From: Serratia marcescens
GTDB lineage: Bacteria > Pseudomonadota > Gammaproteobacteria > Enterobacterales > Enterobacteriaceae
Direction: 5' to 3'
Length of the DNA stretch: 64,000 nucleotides
NCBI RefSeq assembly: GCF_029846115.1
Contig: NZ_JARVZZ010000001.1
Span: forward strand, 2,232,001-2,296,000
Below, one piece after another: positions 8,979 to 17,616 of the stretch; position 1 is the stretch's first letter, and each line of letters starts with the position of its first letter. Position numbers and translations under genes: made by a program. The notes under the pieces are model-generated. The model saw only the letters and a list, made by a program, of their open reading frames with translations, had not been told where the DNA came from and ran no database searches.

Positions 8979-9974
8979 GTGAAACGCTGGCTTGCCCTGC
9001 TGTTGTGCGCCCTGGGATTGGGCGGGGGCGCGCCGCTGCGTGCCGATGCCGTCAGCCTGCAAAATTGCGGGGTAACGCGCGATTACCCGCAGCCGCCGCA
9101 GCGGGTGCTGGTTTACGCCAACCCGGCGCTGGAAAATCTGCTGGCGCTGGGGCTGGCCGCCCGCGCGATCGGCGTGGTCGGGTATGACCGCGCGCGCGAT
9201 CCCGCGCCGACGGCGCCGGCCGATGCGCTGCGGGCGCCCACCAGCCCGGCGCCGCCCACGGCGGAAGCGTTGCTGCTGATGCGGCCGGATTTTGTCTATT
9301 CGGCCAGCTATTACTGGCTGCACAGCCCGGAAACGCCCGACCGGGTGCGGCTGGCGGAATGGGGCATCGGCACTTATCTCTCTCCCGGCGCCTGCAGCGG
9401 TCAGCAAAGCGCGATCGCCGCGGCGCTGACGTTCGAAGACATTTTCACCGAGCTACGGGAGCTGGCGCGTATTTTCAACGTCAGCCGCGCCGGTGAAGCG
9501 CTGATCGAACGGCTGCGCGGGCAGCTGAGGGCACTTGAGGCGCAGCGCGCGCCGCTGCCGCATTGGCGTCTGCTGTGGTGGTATGCCGGCGCGCAGACGC
9601 CTTATGTGGCGGGCTGCTGCGGCGCGCCAGGCTTGCTGAGCCGCAGCGTCGGCAGCGAGAACCTGTTCGGCGATCGGCCCGAGCTGTGGCCGACGGTGTC
9701 CTGGGAAATCATCGCCGCCCGCGATCCGGATGCGATCGTGCTTGGCGATCTGCCGCGCGGCGGCCTCGGCGACAGCGCGGCCGACAAGATCGCCTTTCTG
9801 GAACATCACCCGCTGACCGCGACGCTGCGCGCCGTGCGCCAGCGGCGCTACGTGATCCTCCCCGGTTACGACATGGACCCTTCCGCCCGCACCGTGGCGG
9901 CGCTGGGCCGTTTGATTCGGGGCCTGGCGGCCTTGCCGCCGCAGGCTCCGACTTTTTCCAACAAGGAACCTTGA
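8979..9974 (+). CDS. Periplasmic metallophore-binding protein (FecB/BtuF type)
   Basis: About 331 residues from a GTG start 4 nt after the receptor stop. This start gives a clean signal peptide (VKRWLALLLCALGLGG, cleavage near LRADA). An alternative ATG at 8946 overlaps the receptor, lacks a ribosome binding site and spoils the signal. The body has the class III (cluster A) binding-protein pattern: RVLVYANPALENLLALGLA, a mid-protein linker helix, and a C-terminal lobe with WEIIAARDPDAIVLGD and a YVILPGYDMDPS loop. It would hand the ligand to the FecCD permease encoded two genes downstream. Confidence 0.85.
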   Translation: MKRWLALLLCALGLGGGAPLRADAVSLQNCGVTRDYPQPPQRVLVYANPALENLLALGLAARAIGVVGYDRARDPAPTAPADALRAPTSPAPPTAEALLLMRPDFVYSASYYWLHSPETPDRVRLAEWGIGTYLSPGACSGQQSAIAAALTFEDIFTELRELARIFNVSRAGEALIERLRGQLRALEAQRAPLPHWRLLWWYAGAQTPYVAGCCGAPGLLSRSVGSENLFGDRPELWPTVSWEIIAARDPDAIVLGDLPRGGLGDSAADKIAFLEHHPLTATLRAVRQRRYVILPGYDMDPSARTVAALGRLIRGLAALPPQAPTFSNKEP

Positions 9975-9975
9975 T

Positions 9976-10731
9976 ATGACTGCCGTTTCATTCTCTTCGC
10001 TGCTGGACTCCTGGGATCGCCAGCAGGCGGCCTACATCGCCGAACGGGAAGCGCGTTTTAACGCCCAGCTGGACGTGCTGGCGCTGGCTGCCGGCCAGGA
10101 TTTTCACGTGGTGGATCTGGCCTGCGGCCCGGGCTCGCTGAGCCTGCGCATTTTACAGCGCTTTCCACAGGCCAGAGTGACCGCCATCGATCTTGATCCG
10201 CTGCTGCTGGCGGTGGCGCGCGGCGCGCTGGCGGAATACGGCGATCGGATCCGCATTCTGCAGGCCGATCTGGCGGATCCAGCCTGTTTTTCCGCGCTGT
10301 CCGGCCCCGCGCCGCAGGCGGCGGTGTCCAGCACGGCGCTGCACTGGCTGATGCCAGAGCAGCAGCTGGCGCTGTACCGCAACGTCGCCGGGTTGCTGGC
10401 CGACGGCGGCGTATTCCTCAACGCCGATCATCAGCGCTATGACCCGCGTCAGCCGCGGCTGAAAGCGTTGGCGGAGCGGCATGATGAGCAGACCCAACAG
10501 CGCGCCTGGGACAACGGCGTCGAGGATTGGGATCGTTGGTTCGCGGGCGCGCTGCAATCACCGGCGCTGGCCGCTTATCAGGCCGAGCGTGAAGCGCTGT
10601 TCGCCGGCCGCCCGGTGCCGCCGCCGACGCCGGTGGATTTCCAGCTCGCGGCCCTCAGGCAGGCCGGTTTCAGCGAGGCGGGGACGGTGTGGCAGCTGTT
10701 GGACGACTATGTGATCGCAGGCTGGAAATAG
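9976..10731 (+). CDS. Class I SAM-dependent methyltransferase in a metallophore operon
   Basis: 251 residues, Rossmann-fold methyltransferase. Motif I is VVDLACGPGSLSLRI at about 45-59, with an acidic loop TAIDLDPLLL ending strand 2. A motif IV-like stretch AAVSSTALHWLMPEQ follows. AAGGAACC precedes the ATG, and the gene begins one base after the binding-protein stop. The acceptor is unknown. Its place between binding protein and permease suggests it modifies or releases an imported chelator, or makes part of one; this is inference from position. Siderophore import operons do not usually need such an enzyme. Confidence 0.8.
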   Translation: MTAVSFSSLLDSWDRQQAAYIAEREARFNAQLDVLALAAGQDFHVVDLACGPGSLSLRILQRFPQARVTAIDLDPLLLAVARGALAEYGDRIRILQADLADPACFSALSGPAPQAAVSSTALHWLMPEQQLALYRNVAGLLADGGVFLNADHQRYDPRQPRLKALAERHDEQTQQRAWDNGVEDWDRWFAGALQSPALAAYQAEREALFAGRPVPPPTPVDFQLAALRQAGFSEAGTVWQLLDDYVIAGWK

Positions 10732-10732
10732 C

Positions 10733-11758
10733 ATGATCCGGCGGTTACTGCCCGGCCGTGAGGCCGGCTGGCTGCTGTTGTTGGCGGCAGCGCTGCCGCT
10801 GGCCCTGCTGGGCGCCACCTTGTCGGGGCCTGCGCCGATCGCGTGGCACGACGCCTGGCGCATCGTATTCGGCGTCAGCGGCAGCGCGGCGACCGATGCC
10901 GAGGTGTATCAGCGCATCATCTGGTCGCTGCGGATGCCGCGCGCGCTATTGGCGGCGCTGGCCGGCGCCGGGCTGGCGTTGGCGGGCACCGTGCTGCAGT
11001 CGCTGACCCGCAACCCGCTGGCCGATCCCTGGGTGCTGGGGATCTCCTCCGGCGCCGGCGTGGGGGCGGTAACGGTGTTGATATTGGGACTGGGGGGCGG
11101 CCTGTTGTCGGTGTCCGGCGGCGCGTTTATCGGCGCGCTGGGGGCGTTTGCGTTGGTGATGCTGCTGGCCGGGCGTTCCCTGCAGGGGGAGTCCACGCTG
11201 TTTATTCTGGCCGGGGTGGCGGTGACGCAGCTGCTCTCCGCACTGACTTCGCTGATCACCCTCTGGCAGGCGGATGCCAACGCCACGCGCGGCGTGATGT
11301 TCTGGCTGCTGGGATCGTTCAGCGACGCGCGCTGGCCGCAGGTCGGGTTGTGCGGGCTGGCGCTGGCGGCGGCGCTGCTGCTTTGTTGGCTGCGAGCGGG
11401 TGAGCTGGACGCGCTGGCGTTCGGCGGCGTGACCGCCGCTTCGCTGGGGGTGGCGGTGGCTCCGCTGAAGCTGCTGCTGTATGTGGTGACCACCGCGCTG
11501 ACGGCGGCGATCGTCGCGTTCAGCGGTGCGGTGGGATTTATCGGGCTGACGGTGCCGCACGTCGCCCGGCGGCTGGTCGGCTCGCGGCATCGGCGGCTGT
11601 TGCCGGCCAGCGCGCTGTGCGGTGCGCTGTTCGCCGTGGCGGCGGACACGCTGGCCAGAACGCTGTTTGCCCCGCGCGAGCTGCCGGTCGGCGTGCTGAC
11701 CGCGCTGCTGGGGGTGCCGGTATTCCTGCTGTTGCTGTATCGGAAGGTCAATGCATGA
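10733..11758 (+). CDS. FecCD-family ABC transporter permease
   Basis: 341 residues, about ten hydrophobic segments, BtuC/FecCD fold. Typical landmarks are RMPRALLAALAGAGLALAGTVLQSLTRNPLADPWVLGISSGA in the N-terminal half (given here as a landmark spanning roughly residues 63-106) and the cytoplasmic coupling region FIGLTVPHVARRLVG near 264. It would dimerise in the inner membrane and pair with the ATPase encoded next, whose ATG overlaps this stop codon. Confidence 0.92.
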   Translation: MIRRLLPGREAGWLLLLAAALPLALLGATLSGPAPIAWHDAWRIVFGVSGSAATDAEVYQRIIWSLRMPRALLAALAGAGLALAGTVLQSLTRNPLADPWVLGISSGAGVGAVTVLILGLGGGLLSVSGGAFIGALGAFALVMLLAGRSLQGESTLFILAGVAVTQLLSALTSLITLWQADANATRGVMFWLLGSFSDARWPQVGLCGLALAAALLLCWLRAGELDALAFGGVTAASLGVAVAPLKLLLYVVTTALTAAIVAFSGAVGFIGLTVPHVARRLVGSRHRRLLPASALCGALFAVAADTLARTLFAPRELPVGVLTALLGVPVFLLLLYRKVNA

Positions 11759-12543
11759 CGATTGAAAAAGCGCGATCCGGCCTGTGCGCCGAGGGGGTGA
11801 GCTGGCGGGCGGGCGAACGCACGGTGCTGGAAAATCTCAGTTTCTGCGCCTTGCACGGTGAGGTCACCGGCGTGCTCGGCGTCAACGGCAGCGGTAAATC
11901 CACGTTGCTCAAGCTGTTGGCCGGGTTGCAGCCCGTCGCCGGGGGCCGCGTTTGGCTGGAAGGGCGCGAGATCGCCGCGTTTTCCGGGCGGGAGCGCGCC
12001 AGGCGCATCGCTTTTCTCGAGCAATCCGCCCCCGGCGCCTTCGCGCTGCCGGTGAAGGAGGCGGTGCTACTGGGGCGCCTGGCCCATATCGGCCGCTGGC
12101 GCGGTTTTGGTACCGAGGATCGCCGCTTCGCCGGGCAGGCGATGGAGCAAGTGGGCATTAGCCACCTGGCCGATCGCGATTGGCAGCGGCTGTCCGGCGG
12201 TGAACGGCAGCGGGTGCACCTGGCGCGCGCGCTGGCGCAGCAAACGCCGTGGCTGCTGCTGGACGAACCCGCCAACCATCTGGATATCGCCCATCAGCAG
12301 CAGTTTATGGCCTTGCTGCGGCGGCTGAAACTTAGCGTGGTGGTGACGTTGCACGATCTGAATCTGGCCGCCTGTTATTGCGATCGGGTGGCGCTGCTGC
12401 AGCGAGGCAGGGTCTGCGCGGCGGGTGCGCCGCAGCAGGCGCTGACGCCGGAACACATTCGCGCGGTGTACGGGGTGGAGGCCCGGCTGGCGGCGCCCGC
12501 CGGCTACGCGCCACCGTTGATCTACTATCCCGCGGCGGGATGA
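11755..12543 (+). CDS. ABC transporter ATP-binding protein (FecE/BtuD family)
   Basis: 262 residues. Walker A GVNGSGKS at 42-49, Q-loop in FLEQSAP, signature LSGGE, Walker B WLLLDEP followed by the D-loop NHLD, and H-loop VTLHDLN are all intact. The start overlaps the permease stop (ATGA). It energises uptake for the receptor/binding-protein/permease set and is the last gene of the operon; acrZ follows after about 150 nt with its own promoter region. Confidence 0.92.
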   Translation: MTIEKARSGLCAEGVSWRAGERTVLENLSFCALHGEVTGVLGVNGSGKSTLLKLLAGLQPVAGGRVWLEGREIAAFSGRERARRIAFLEQSAPGAFALPVKEAVLLGRLAHIGRWRGFGTEDRRFAGQAMEQVGISHLADRDWQRLSGGERQRVHLARALAQQTPWLLLDEPANHLDIAHQQQFMALLRRLKLSVVVTLHDLNLAACYCDRVALLQRGRVCAAGAPQQALTPEHIRAVYGVEARLAAPAGYAPPLIYYPAAG

Positions 12544-12554
12544 GATCGGTCAAA

Positions 12555-12574
12555 AGGGCACGTTTGGCCGATCA
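12555..12574 (+). promoter_or_regulatory. Candidate marbox upstream of acrZ
   Basis: AGGGCACGTTTGGCCGATCA agrees with most defined positions of the MarA/SoxS/Rob marbox (AYnGCACnnWnnRYYAAAYn), including the GCAC core. A possible -10, TAGAAT, lies at 12627-12632. E. coli acrZ belongs to the MarA/SoxS/Rob regulon, which supports the reading. It is a sequence-only match. Confidence 0.45.
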
Positions 12575-12689
12575 CAATTTCGCCCCGCTGGCTAAAATAA
12601 CTCCGGTTTTAGCGATTTTTTTGGGTTAGAATAACCCGATATGCGGTGAAAGGCATTTGCCGCTCAATGGGCAGTTAAGCGAGGCTATC

Positions 12690-12839
12690 ATGTTGGAATT
12701 ATTGAAAAGTCTGTTGTTTGCCGTAGTCATGGTGCCGGTGGTCATGGCGCTGATCCTCGGCCTGATCTACGGTTTTGGCGAAGTGTTCAACGTCTTCTCC
12801 AAAGTGGGCCGTTCGAAAGAAAACCGCACCCAGCACTGA
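12690..12839 (+). CDS. acrZ: AcrZ, small accessory membrane protein of the AcrAB-TolC pump
   Basis: 49 residues, one transmembrane helix (about 8-30). Nearly identical to E. coli AcrZ in the helix ([20 protein letters not shown]). In E. coli it binds AcrB and widens tolerance to some drugs. GAGG precedes the ATG. An in-frame ATG 33 nt upstream is rejected because the E. coli start is better supported. The E. coli order modE-acrZ-modA is kept except for the metallophore operon inserted before it. Confidence 0.93.
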   Translation: MLELLKSLLFAVVMVPVVMALILGLIYGFGEVFNVFSKVGRSKENRTQH

Positions 12840-12857
12840 CCGTTCCCCATCCCGATA

Positions 12858-12879
12858 CCCGCCGGCGTCGCCCGGCGGG
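12858..12879. terminator. GC-rich hairpin after acrZ
   Basis: CCCGCCGG-CGTCGC-CCGGCGGG, an 8-bp perfect stem 19 nt after the acrZ stop. No U-tract follows, so termination strength is uncertain. Confidence 0.45.
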
Positions 12880-12918
12880 CATTCCTCAAGTTATCTCACG
12901 CTTTGCCGATAAACCGCA

Positions 12919-12960
12919 TGACAAGCTTTCGCGCAACGTTATATTATTTTTTATATAACG
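12919..12960 (+). promoter_or_regulatory. modA promoter with ModE operator
   Basis: TGACAA (12919-12924), a 17-bp spacer and TATTAT (12942-12947) form a promoter. The operator spans 12937-12960: half-site CGTTATAT, eight bases, half-site ATATAACG, a perfect 8-bp inverted repeat covering the -10. Repression by molybdate-bound ModE is the expected outcome, as at E. coli modA. Confidence 0.85.
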
Positions 12961-12997
12961 AAGAGTGATAATGCACGTTAACTTGCGGAGAAAAACA

Positions 12998-13771
12998 ATG
13001 AAACAGCAATGGACCAAATGGGTTGGCGGGATCGTGTTGGCCTCGGGCCTGGTGGCACAGGCTTCGGCGGCGGAAAAGATCACCGTGTTCGCCGCCGCGT
13101 CGCTGACCAACGCGCTGCAGGACATCGCCACCCAGTATCAAAAAGGCAAGGATGTGCAGGTGGTTTCCTCCTTTGCGTCGTCCTCGACGCTGGCGCGCCA
13201 AATTGAGCAGGGCGCCCCGGCCGATCTGTTCATCTCCGCCGATCAACAGTGGATGGATTACGCCATCGACAAGCAGCAGATGGTGAAAGACACCCGCTAC
13301 ACGCTGCTGGGCAACGAACTGGTGCTGATCGCCGCCAAGAGCGATAAGCAAGACAAGATCGCCATCGACAAGCAGACCGACTGGGCCAAGCTGCTCAACG
13401 GCGGCCGCCTGGCGGTGGGCGATCCGGATCACGTGCCGGCCGGCATCTACGCCAAAGAGGCGCTGGAGCACCTGGGCGCCTGGAACGCGCTGGAGCCGAA
13501 ACTGGCGCGCGCCAACAACGTGCGCAGCGCCATGGCGCTGGTGGAGCGCGGTGAAGCGCCGCTCGGCATCGTCTACGGCTCCGACGCGGTCGCCAGCGAC
13601 AAGGTGAAAGTGGTGGGCGTGTTCCCGGAAGACAGCCACAAACCGGTTGAATATCCGATGGCGATGGTGAAAGATCGTCAAAATCCGACGGTCAGCGCTT
13701 TCTATACCTATCTGAAGAGCCCGGAAGCGGCCGCTATTTTCGAACATTATGGATTCACCCCGCGTAAATGA
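12998..13771 (+). CDS. modA: Molybdate ABC transporter, periplasmic binding protein
   Basis: 257 residues. Signal peptide of about 24 residues (MKQQWTKWVGGIVLASGLVA...ASA|AEK) precedes a two-lobed molybdate-binding protein with the typical FAAASLTNAL and SFASSSTLARQIEQGAPADLF segments, whose serines contact the oxyanion in the family. GGAG lies 9 nt before ATG 12998; the upstream in-frame ATG at 12965 has no ribosome binding site. First gene of modABC, with a stop overlapping modB. Confidence 0.95.
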   Translation: MKQQWTKWVGGIVLASGLVAQASAAEKITVFAAASLTNALQDIATQYQKGKDVQVVSSFASSSTLARQIEQGAPADLFISADQQWMDYAIDKQQMVKDTRYTLLGNELVLIAAKSDKQDKIAIDKQTDWAKLLNGGRLAVGDPDHVPAGIYAKEALEHLGAWNALEPKLARANNVRSAMALVERGEAPLGIVYGSDAVASDKVKVVGVFPEDSHKPVEYPMAMVKDRQNPTVSAFYTYLKSPEAAAIFEHYGFTPRK

Positions 13772-14457
13772 TTCTGAGTGAGTACGAGTGGCAGGCGGTT
13801 GAGCTGAGCCTGAAAGTCTCCGGTTTGGCGGTGGTCTGCAGCCTGCCGTTCGGCATTCTGATGGCCTGGGTGCTGGTGCGTTGCCGCTTTCCCGGCAAGG
13901 CGCTGTTGGACGGCGTCATTCACCTGCCCCTGGTGCTGCCCCCGGTGGTGGTCGGCTATTTGCTGCTGATCGCCATGGGGCGGCGCGGCGTCATCGGCGA
14001 GTGGCTGTACGACTGGTTCGGCTTCAGCTTTAGCTTTAGTTGGCGCGGCGCCGCGCTGGCATCGGCGGTGGTGGCGTTTCCGCTGATGGTGCGCGCCATC
14101 CGGCTGGCGCTGGAGGCGGTGGATACCCGGCTGGAGCAGGCGGCGCGCACGCTGGGCGCCAACCCGTGGCGGGTGTTTTTCACCATCACGCTGCCGCTGT
14201 CGCTGCCCGGCGTCATTGTCGGCGTGGTGCTGGCCTTCGCCCGCTCGCTGGGGGAGTTTGGCGCCACCATCACCTTCGTCTCCAACATTCCCGGTGAAAC
14301 CCGCACCATTCCGCTGGCGATGTATACGCTGATTGAAACGCCGGGGGCGGAAGCCGCCGCCGCGCGCCTGTGCGTGATCGCCATCGTGCTGTCGCTGGCT
14401 TCCCTGATGGTGTCCGAATGGCTGGCCCGCTGGGGCCGCAAACGGATGGGGGTGTAA
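13768..14457 (+). CDS. modB: Molybdate ABC transporter permease
   Basis: 229 residues, five to six transmembrane helices. The cytoplasmic EAA loop contains DTRLEQAARTLGANPWRVFF near residue 118, the coupling site for ModC. The start overlaps the modA stop (ATGA). It forms the membrane pore as a dimer with two ModC subunits. Confidence 0.95.
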   Translation: MILSEYEWQAVELSLKVSGLAVVCSLPFGILMAWVLVRCRFPGKALLDGVIHLPLVLPPVVVGYLLLIAMGRRGVIGEWLYDWFGFSFSFSWRGAALASAVVAFPLMVRAIRLALEAVDTRLEQAARTLGANPWRVFFTITLPLSLPGVIVGVVLAFARSLGEFGATITFVSNIPGETRTIPLAMYTLIETPGAEAAAARLCVIAIVLSLASLMVSEWLARWGRKRMGV

Positions 14458-15525
14458 ATGCTGGAGCTGGATTTCTCGCAGCAGCTGGGCGACCTTAATC
14501 TCAACGTCCGCGCCGATTTGTCGGCGCAGGGCATCACCGCGATTTTCGGCCTGTCCGGCGCGGGCAAAACGTCCCTGATTAACGCCATCGGCGGCCTGAC
14601 CCGCTTGCAGCAGGGGCGCATCGCACTTAATGGCCGTACGCTGGTGGATACCGCCGCGGGCCTTTGCCTGCCGCCGGAAAAGCGCCGCATCGGCTACGTG
14701 TTTCAGGATGCACGGCTGTTCCCGCACTATCGGGTGCGCGGCAACCTGCAGTACGGCATGGCGGCCGGCATGCGCGCGCAGTTCAATACCATCGTCGAGC
14801 TGCTGGGCATCGGGCCGTTGCTCAATCGGCTGCCGCTGACGCTCTCCGGCGGTGAAAAACAGCGGGTGGCGATCGGCCGCGCGCTGCTGACCGCGCCGGA
14901 GCTGCTGCTGATGGACGAACCGCTGGCCTCGCTCGACCTGCCGCGCAAACGCGAGCTGCTGCCGTATCTGGAGCGGCTGGCGCAGGACGTCAACATCCCC
15001 ATCCTCTACGTCAGCCACAGCCTGGACGAGATCCTGCGCCTGGCCGAGCAGGTGATGGTGCTGGATCGCGGCGAGGTGCTTGCGTTCGGCGGGCTGGAAG
15101 CCGTCTGGGCCAGCAGCGCGCTGCGGCCGTGGCTGCAGCGTGAAGATCAGAGCAGCGTGCTGCGCGTCAGCGTGATTGAGCATCATCAACGCTATGCCAT
15201 GACCGCGCTGGCGCTTGGCGATCAAAGGTTGTGGGTCAGCGGCATCGACGCCGAACTGGGCACCCAACTGCGCATTCGCATCAACGCCGCCGACGTCTCG
15301 CTGGTGCTGCAACCGCCGGTCAACAGCAGCATTCGCAACGTGTTGCCGGCCAAGGTGAGCGAGTATCTGGAGGTGGACGGGCAGGTGGAAGTGAAGCTGG
15401 CGGTCGGGGAGCACGTGCTGTGGGCGCGGATCACGCCGTGGGCGCGCGATGAACTGGCGATCCGCCCCGGGCAGTGGCTGTACGCGCAGGTGAAGAGCGT
15501 GTCGATCAGTCGCGAGAGCCGCTAA
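14458..15525 (+). CDS. modC: Molybdate ABC transporter ATP-binding protein
   Basis: 355 residues. Walker A GLSGAGKT near 30-37, signature LSGGEKQR, Walker B LLLMDEP and H-loop YVSHS, then a C-terminal Mop domain (about 290-352, with [20 protein letters not shown]) that can bind molybdate and limit transport in this family. It starts immediately after the modB stop with no gap. Last gene of modABC. Confidence 0.95.
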   Translation: MLELDFSQQLGDLNLNVRADLSAQGITAIFGLSGAGKTSLINAIGGLTRLQQGRIALNGRTLVDTAAGLCLPPEKRRIGYVFQDARLFPHYRVRGNLQYGMAAGMRAQFNTIVELLGIGPLLNRLPLTLSGGEKQRVAIGRALLTAPELLLMDEPLASLDLPRKRELLPYLERLAQDVNIPILYVSHSLDEILRLAEQVMVLDRGEVLAFGGLEAVWASSALRPWLQREDQSSVLRVSVIEHHQRYAMTALALGDQRLWVSGIDAELGTQLRIRINAADVSLVLQPPVNSSIRNVLPAKVSEYLEVDGQVEVKLAVGEHVLWARITPWARDELAIRPGQWLYAQVKSVSISRESR

Positions 15526-15530
15526 GACAG

Positions 15531-15549
15531 GCCCTCCCGGCGGGAGGGC
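15531..15549. terminator. Hairpin between convergent modC and ybhA
   Basis: GCCCTCCC-GGC-GGGAGGGC, a perfect 8-bp GC stem six bases after the modC stop. An A-tract follows on the plus strand, so neither direction has a canonical U-tract after the stem. Confidence 0.5.
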
Positions 15550-15556
15550 GAAAAAA

Positions 15557-16375
15557 CTAGAGTACGCGGGTGCGGATCACCTCGGCGATGCCCGGCTGCA
15601 GGTTATCGGCGATCACCAGATCGGCGCGTTCCTTGATCGCGTCATCGGCGTTGCCCATCGCCACACCCAACCCGACCGCTTCCAGCATGCTGATGTCGTT
15701 GTAGTTGTCGCCGAACGCCACCACCTGATCCATGCTCAGCCCCTGCGACTCTACCCATTGGCGCAGGCGCTTGCCTTTGCTGTTGCCGCCTTTGGCGATA
15801 TCCACCTGATCGTGCCAGGACCATTCGCACGCCAGCCCCAGCTCTTTCTCCACCGTGTAGGCAAACTCGCGCAGCGCCAGGGTATCGGCGTGCGAGGTAG
15901 CGAATTTCCAGATCGCCTGCGCGTCGTCGGCCGCCTGCGCCAGGCTGCCGACCTGCAGCAGCGTCGGGCGCTGCGCCGCCGGCAGAGTTTCGGCCCAGGC
16001 CAGCGAGCGGGTCACGTGGCCGCTCGGCTCCTGGTACAGCATGGCGTCGTCAACGTACATCAGCCCGTGAATGTCGGTCTGTTTGAGCATCTGCAGCACC
16101 TGCTTGGCCTGATCTTTCGCCAGCGGATCGGCGGCCAGCACCTTTTTCTGCTGAAAATCATACAGGTAGGTGCCGTTGCAGCAGATGGCCGGGGTGTCTA
16201 TCTGCAGCGCCTGGTAGAAAGGATGGATGGCGACGTGATGGCGGCCGGTGACCACCACCACCTGGACGCCGGCGGCGCGCGCCTGCGTCAGTGCTTCCAG
16301 CGACTGCGGTAAGATGCGTTTTTGGTTGTCCAGCAGGGTGCCGTCAAGATCGAGGGCGATGACGCGGTAGCTCAT
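15557..16375 (-). CDS. ybhA: HAD-superfamily (Cof-type) phosphatase YbhA
   Basis: 272 residues, same length as E. coli YbhA. HAD motif I is LDLDGTLLD (nucleophile Asp and acid/base Asp) at about 8-16, motif II VVTGRHH, motif III Lys in KGGNSKGKRL, motif IV FGDNYNDISM. E. coli YbhA dephosphorylates pyridoxal phosphate and sugar phosphates in vitro. ATG 16375 has GAGA upstream and matches E. coli; further in-frame ATGs lack ribosome sites. Confidence 0.92.
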   Translation of the reverse strand: MSYRVIALDLDGTLLDNQKRILPQSLEALTQARAAGVQVVVVTGRHHVAIHPFYQALQIDTPAICCNGTYLYDFQQKKVLAADPLAKDQAKQVLQMLKQTDIHGLMYVDDAMLYQEPSGHVTRSLAWAETLPAAQRPTLLQVGSLAQAADDAQAIWKFATSHADTLALREFAYTVEKELGLACEWSWHDQVDIAKGGNSKGKRLRQWVESQGLSMDQVVAFGDNYNDISMLEAVGLGVAMGNADDAIKERADLVIADNLQPGIAEVIRTRVL

Positions 16376-16553
16376 AGGGTTCTCGTTATCGTTAGCCATA
16401 AAATTAATTCGATGGTACACCGGATAGCCAACGGAGAAAACCGCGTGAGCTTCCGGTGCTAAGTGGGGTTGCCATGCGACGGATGTGCGGTAAGCTAGGG
16501 GCAATCGAACGGCCTGAAACCGGTTCCTCTTTTACCCTTTGCAAGGAGAACAC

Positions 16554-17549
16554 ATGAAGCAAATCGTTTATGTCGCCAGCCCGGAGAGCCAGCAGATCCA
16601 CGTTTGGCATTTGGACGACGCCGGCGCGCTGGCGCTGCTGCAAACCGTTGATGTGCCGGGCCAGGTGCAGCCGATGACCCTTCATCCGGACAAGACCCAC
16701 CTGTACGTCGGCGTACGTCCGGCGTTCGGCATCGTCAGCTACCGCATCGAGGCGGACGGCACGCTGCAGCAGGCCGGCATGGCGCCGCTGCCGGGCAGCC
16801 CGACCCATATCTCCACCGATTTGCAGGGGCGTTACCTGTTCTCCGCCTCCTACAGCGGCAACTGCGCCAGCATCAGCCCGATTGGCCATGACGGCGTGGT
16901 GACGGCGCCTATTCAGCAGATCGACGGCCTGACCGCGCCGCACTCGGCGAACATCGATCCGACCAACCAGCTGGTGCTGGTGCCGTGCCTGAAAGAAGAC
17001 CGCATCCGCCTGTTCAACCTGAGCCTGGCAGGCCAGCTGACGCCGCACGCGCAGGAAGCGGTGGTGACCGCCGCCGGCGCCGGCCCGCGCCATATGGCGT
17101 TCCACCACAACGACAAGTTCGCCTACTGCGTCAATGAGCTGGACGGCACGGTGGACGTGCTGGCCATCTCGGAAAACGGCGGCCACTACACCGTGACGCA
17201 GACGCTGGACATCATGCCGGCCGACTTCGACGGCACCCGCTGGGCGGCGGACATCCATATCACCCCGAACGGCCGCTTCCTGTACACCAGCGATCGCACC
17301 GCCAGCATTCTGACCATTTTCAGCGTTTCCGAAGACGGCGGCACGCTGAGCGTGGTCGGCTATCACCCGACCGAAGCGCAGCCGCGCGGTTTCAATATCG
17401 ATCACAGCGGCCGCTTCGTGATTTCGTCCGGCCAGAAATCCGATCACATCGCGGTGCATGAGATTGACCAGCGCAGCGGCGAGCTGACCACGCTGGCGCG
17501 CTATCCGGTGGGCAAAGGCCCGATGTGGGTGAGCGTGCTGGCGAAGTAA
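16554..17549 (+). CDS. pgl: 6-phosphogluconolactonase
   Basis: 331 residues, identical in length to E. coli Pgl, a seven-bladed beta-propeller. It hydrolyses 6-phosphogluconolactone in the oxidative pentose phosphate pathway. Landmarks include [18 protein letters not shown] at the start, [23 protein letters not shown] in mid-protein and [21 protein letters not shown] sits 7 nt before the chosen ATG. It diverges from ybhA as in E. coli. Confidence 0.96.
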   Translation: MKQIVYVASPESQQIHVWHLDDAGALALLQTVDVPGQVQPMTLHPDKTHLYVGVRPAFGIVSYRIEADGTLQQAGMAPLPGSPTHISTDLQGRYLFSASYSGNCASISPIGHDGVVTAPIQQIDGLTAPHSANIDPTNQLVLVPCLKEDRIRLFNLSLAGQLTPHAQEAVVTAAGAGPRHMAFHHNDKFAYCVNELDGTVDVLAISENGGHYTVTQTLDIMPADFDGTRWAADIHITPNGRFLYTSDRTASILTIFSVSEDGGTLSVVGYHPTEAQPRGFNIDHSGRFVISSGQKSDHIAVHEIDQRSGELTTLARYPVGKGPMWVSVLAK

Positions 17550-17571
17550 TTCGGCGGTCAGACGAGTATGG

Positions 17572-17604
17572 AAAAAGCGCGGTTCGGTTGAATCGCGCTT
17601 TTTT
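17572..17604. terminator. Bidirectional intrinsic terminator between pgl and ybhB
   Basis: AAAAAGCGCG pairs with CGCGCTTTTT around a 12-nt loop, with T-runs in both directions. It serves both convergent genes. Confidence 0.9.
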
Positions 17605-17616
17605 ATTGGCGGGGAA

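Noticed and set aside
13747..15414. 555-codon open frame antisense to modB/modC
   Set aside because: Same GC shadow effect; both modB and modC are complete with all ABC motifs on the plus strand.
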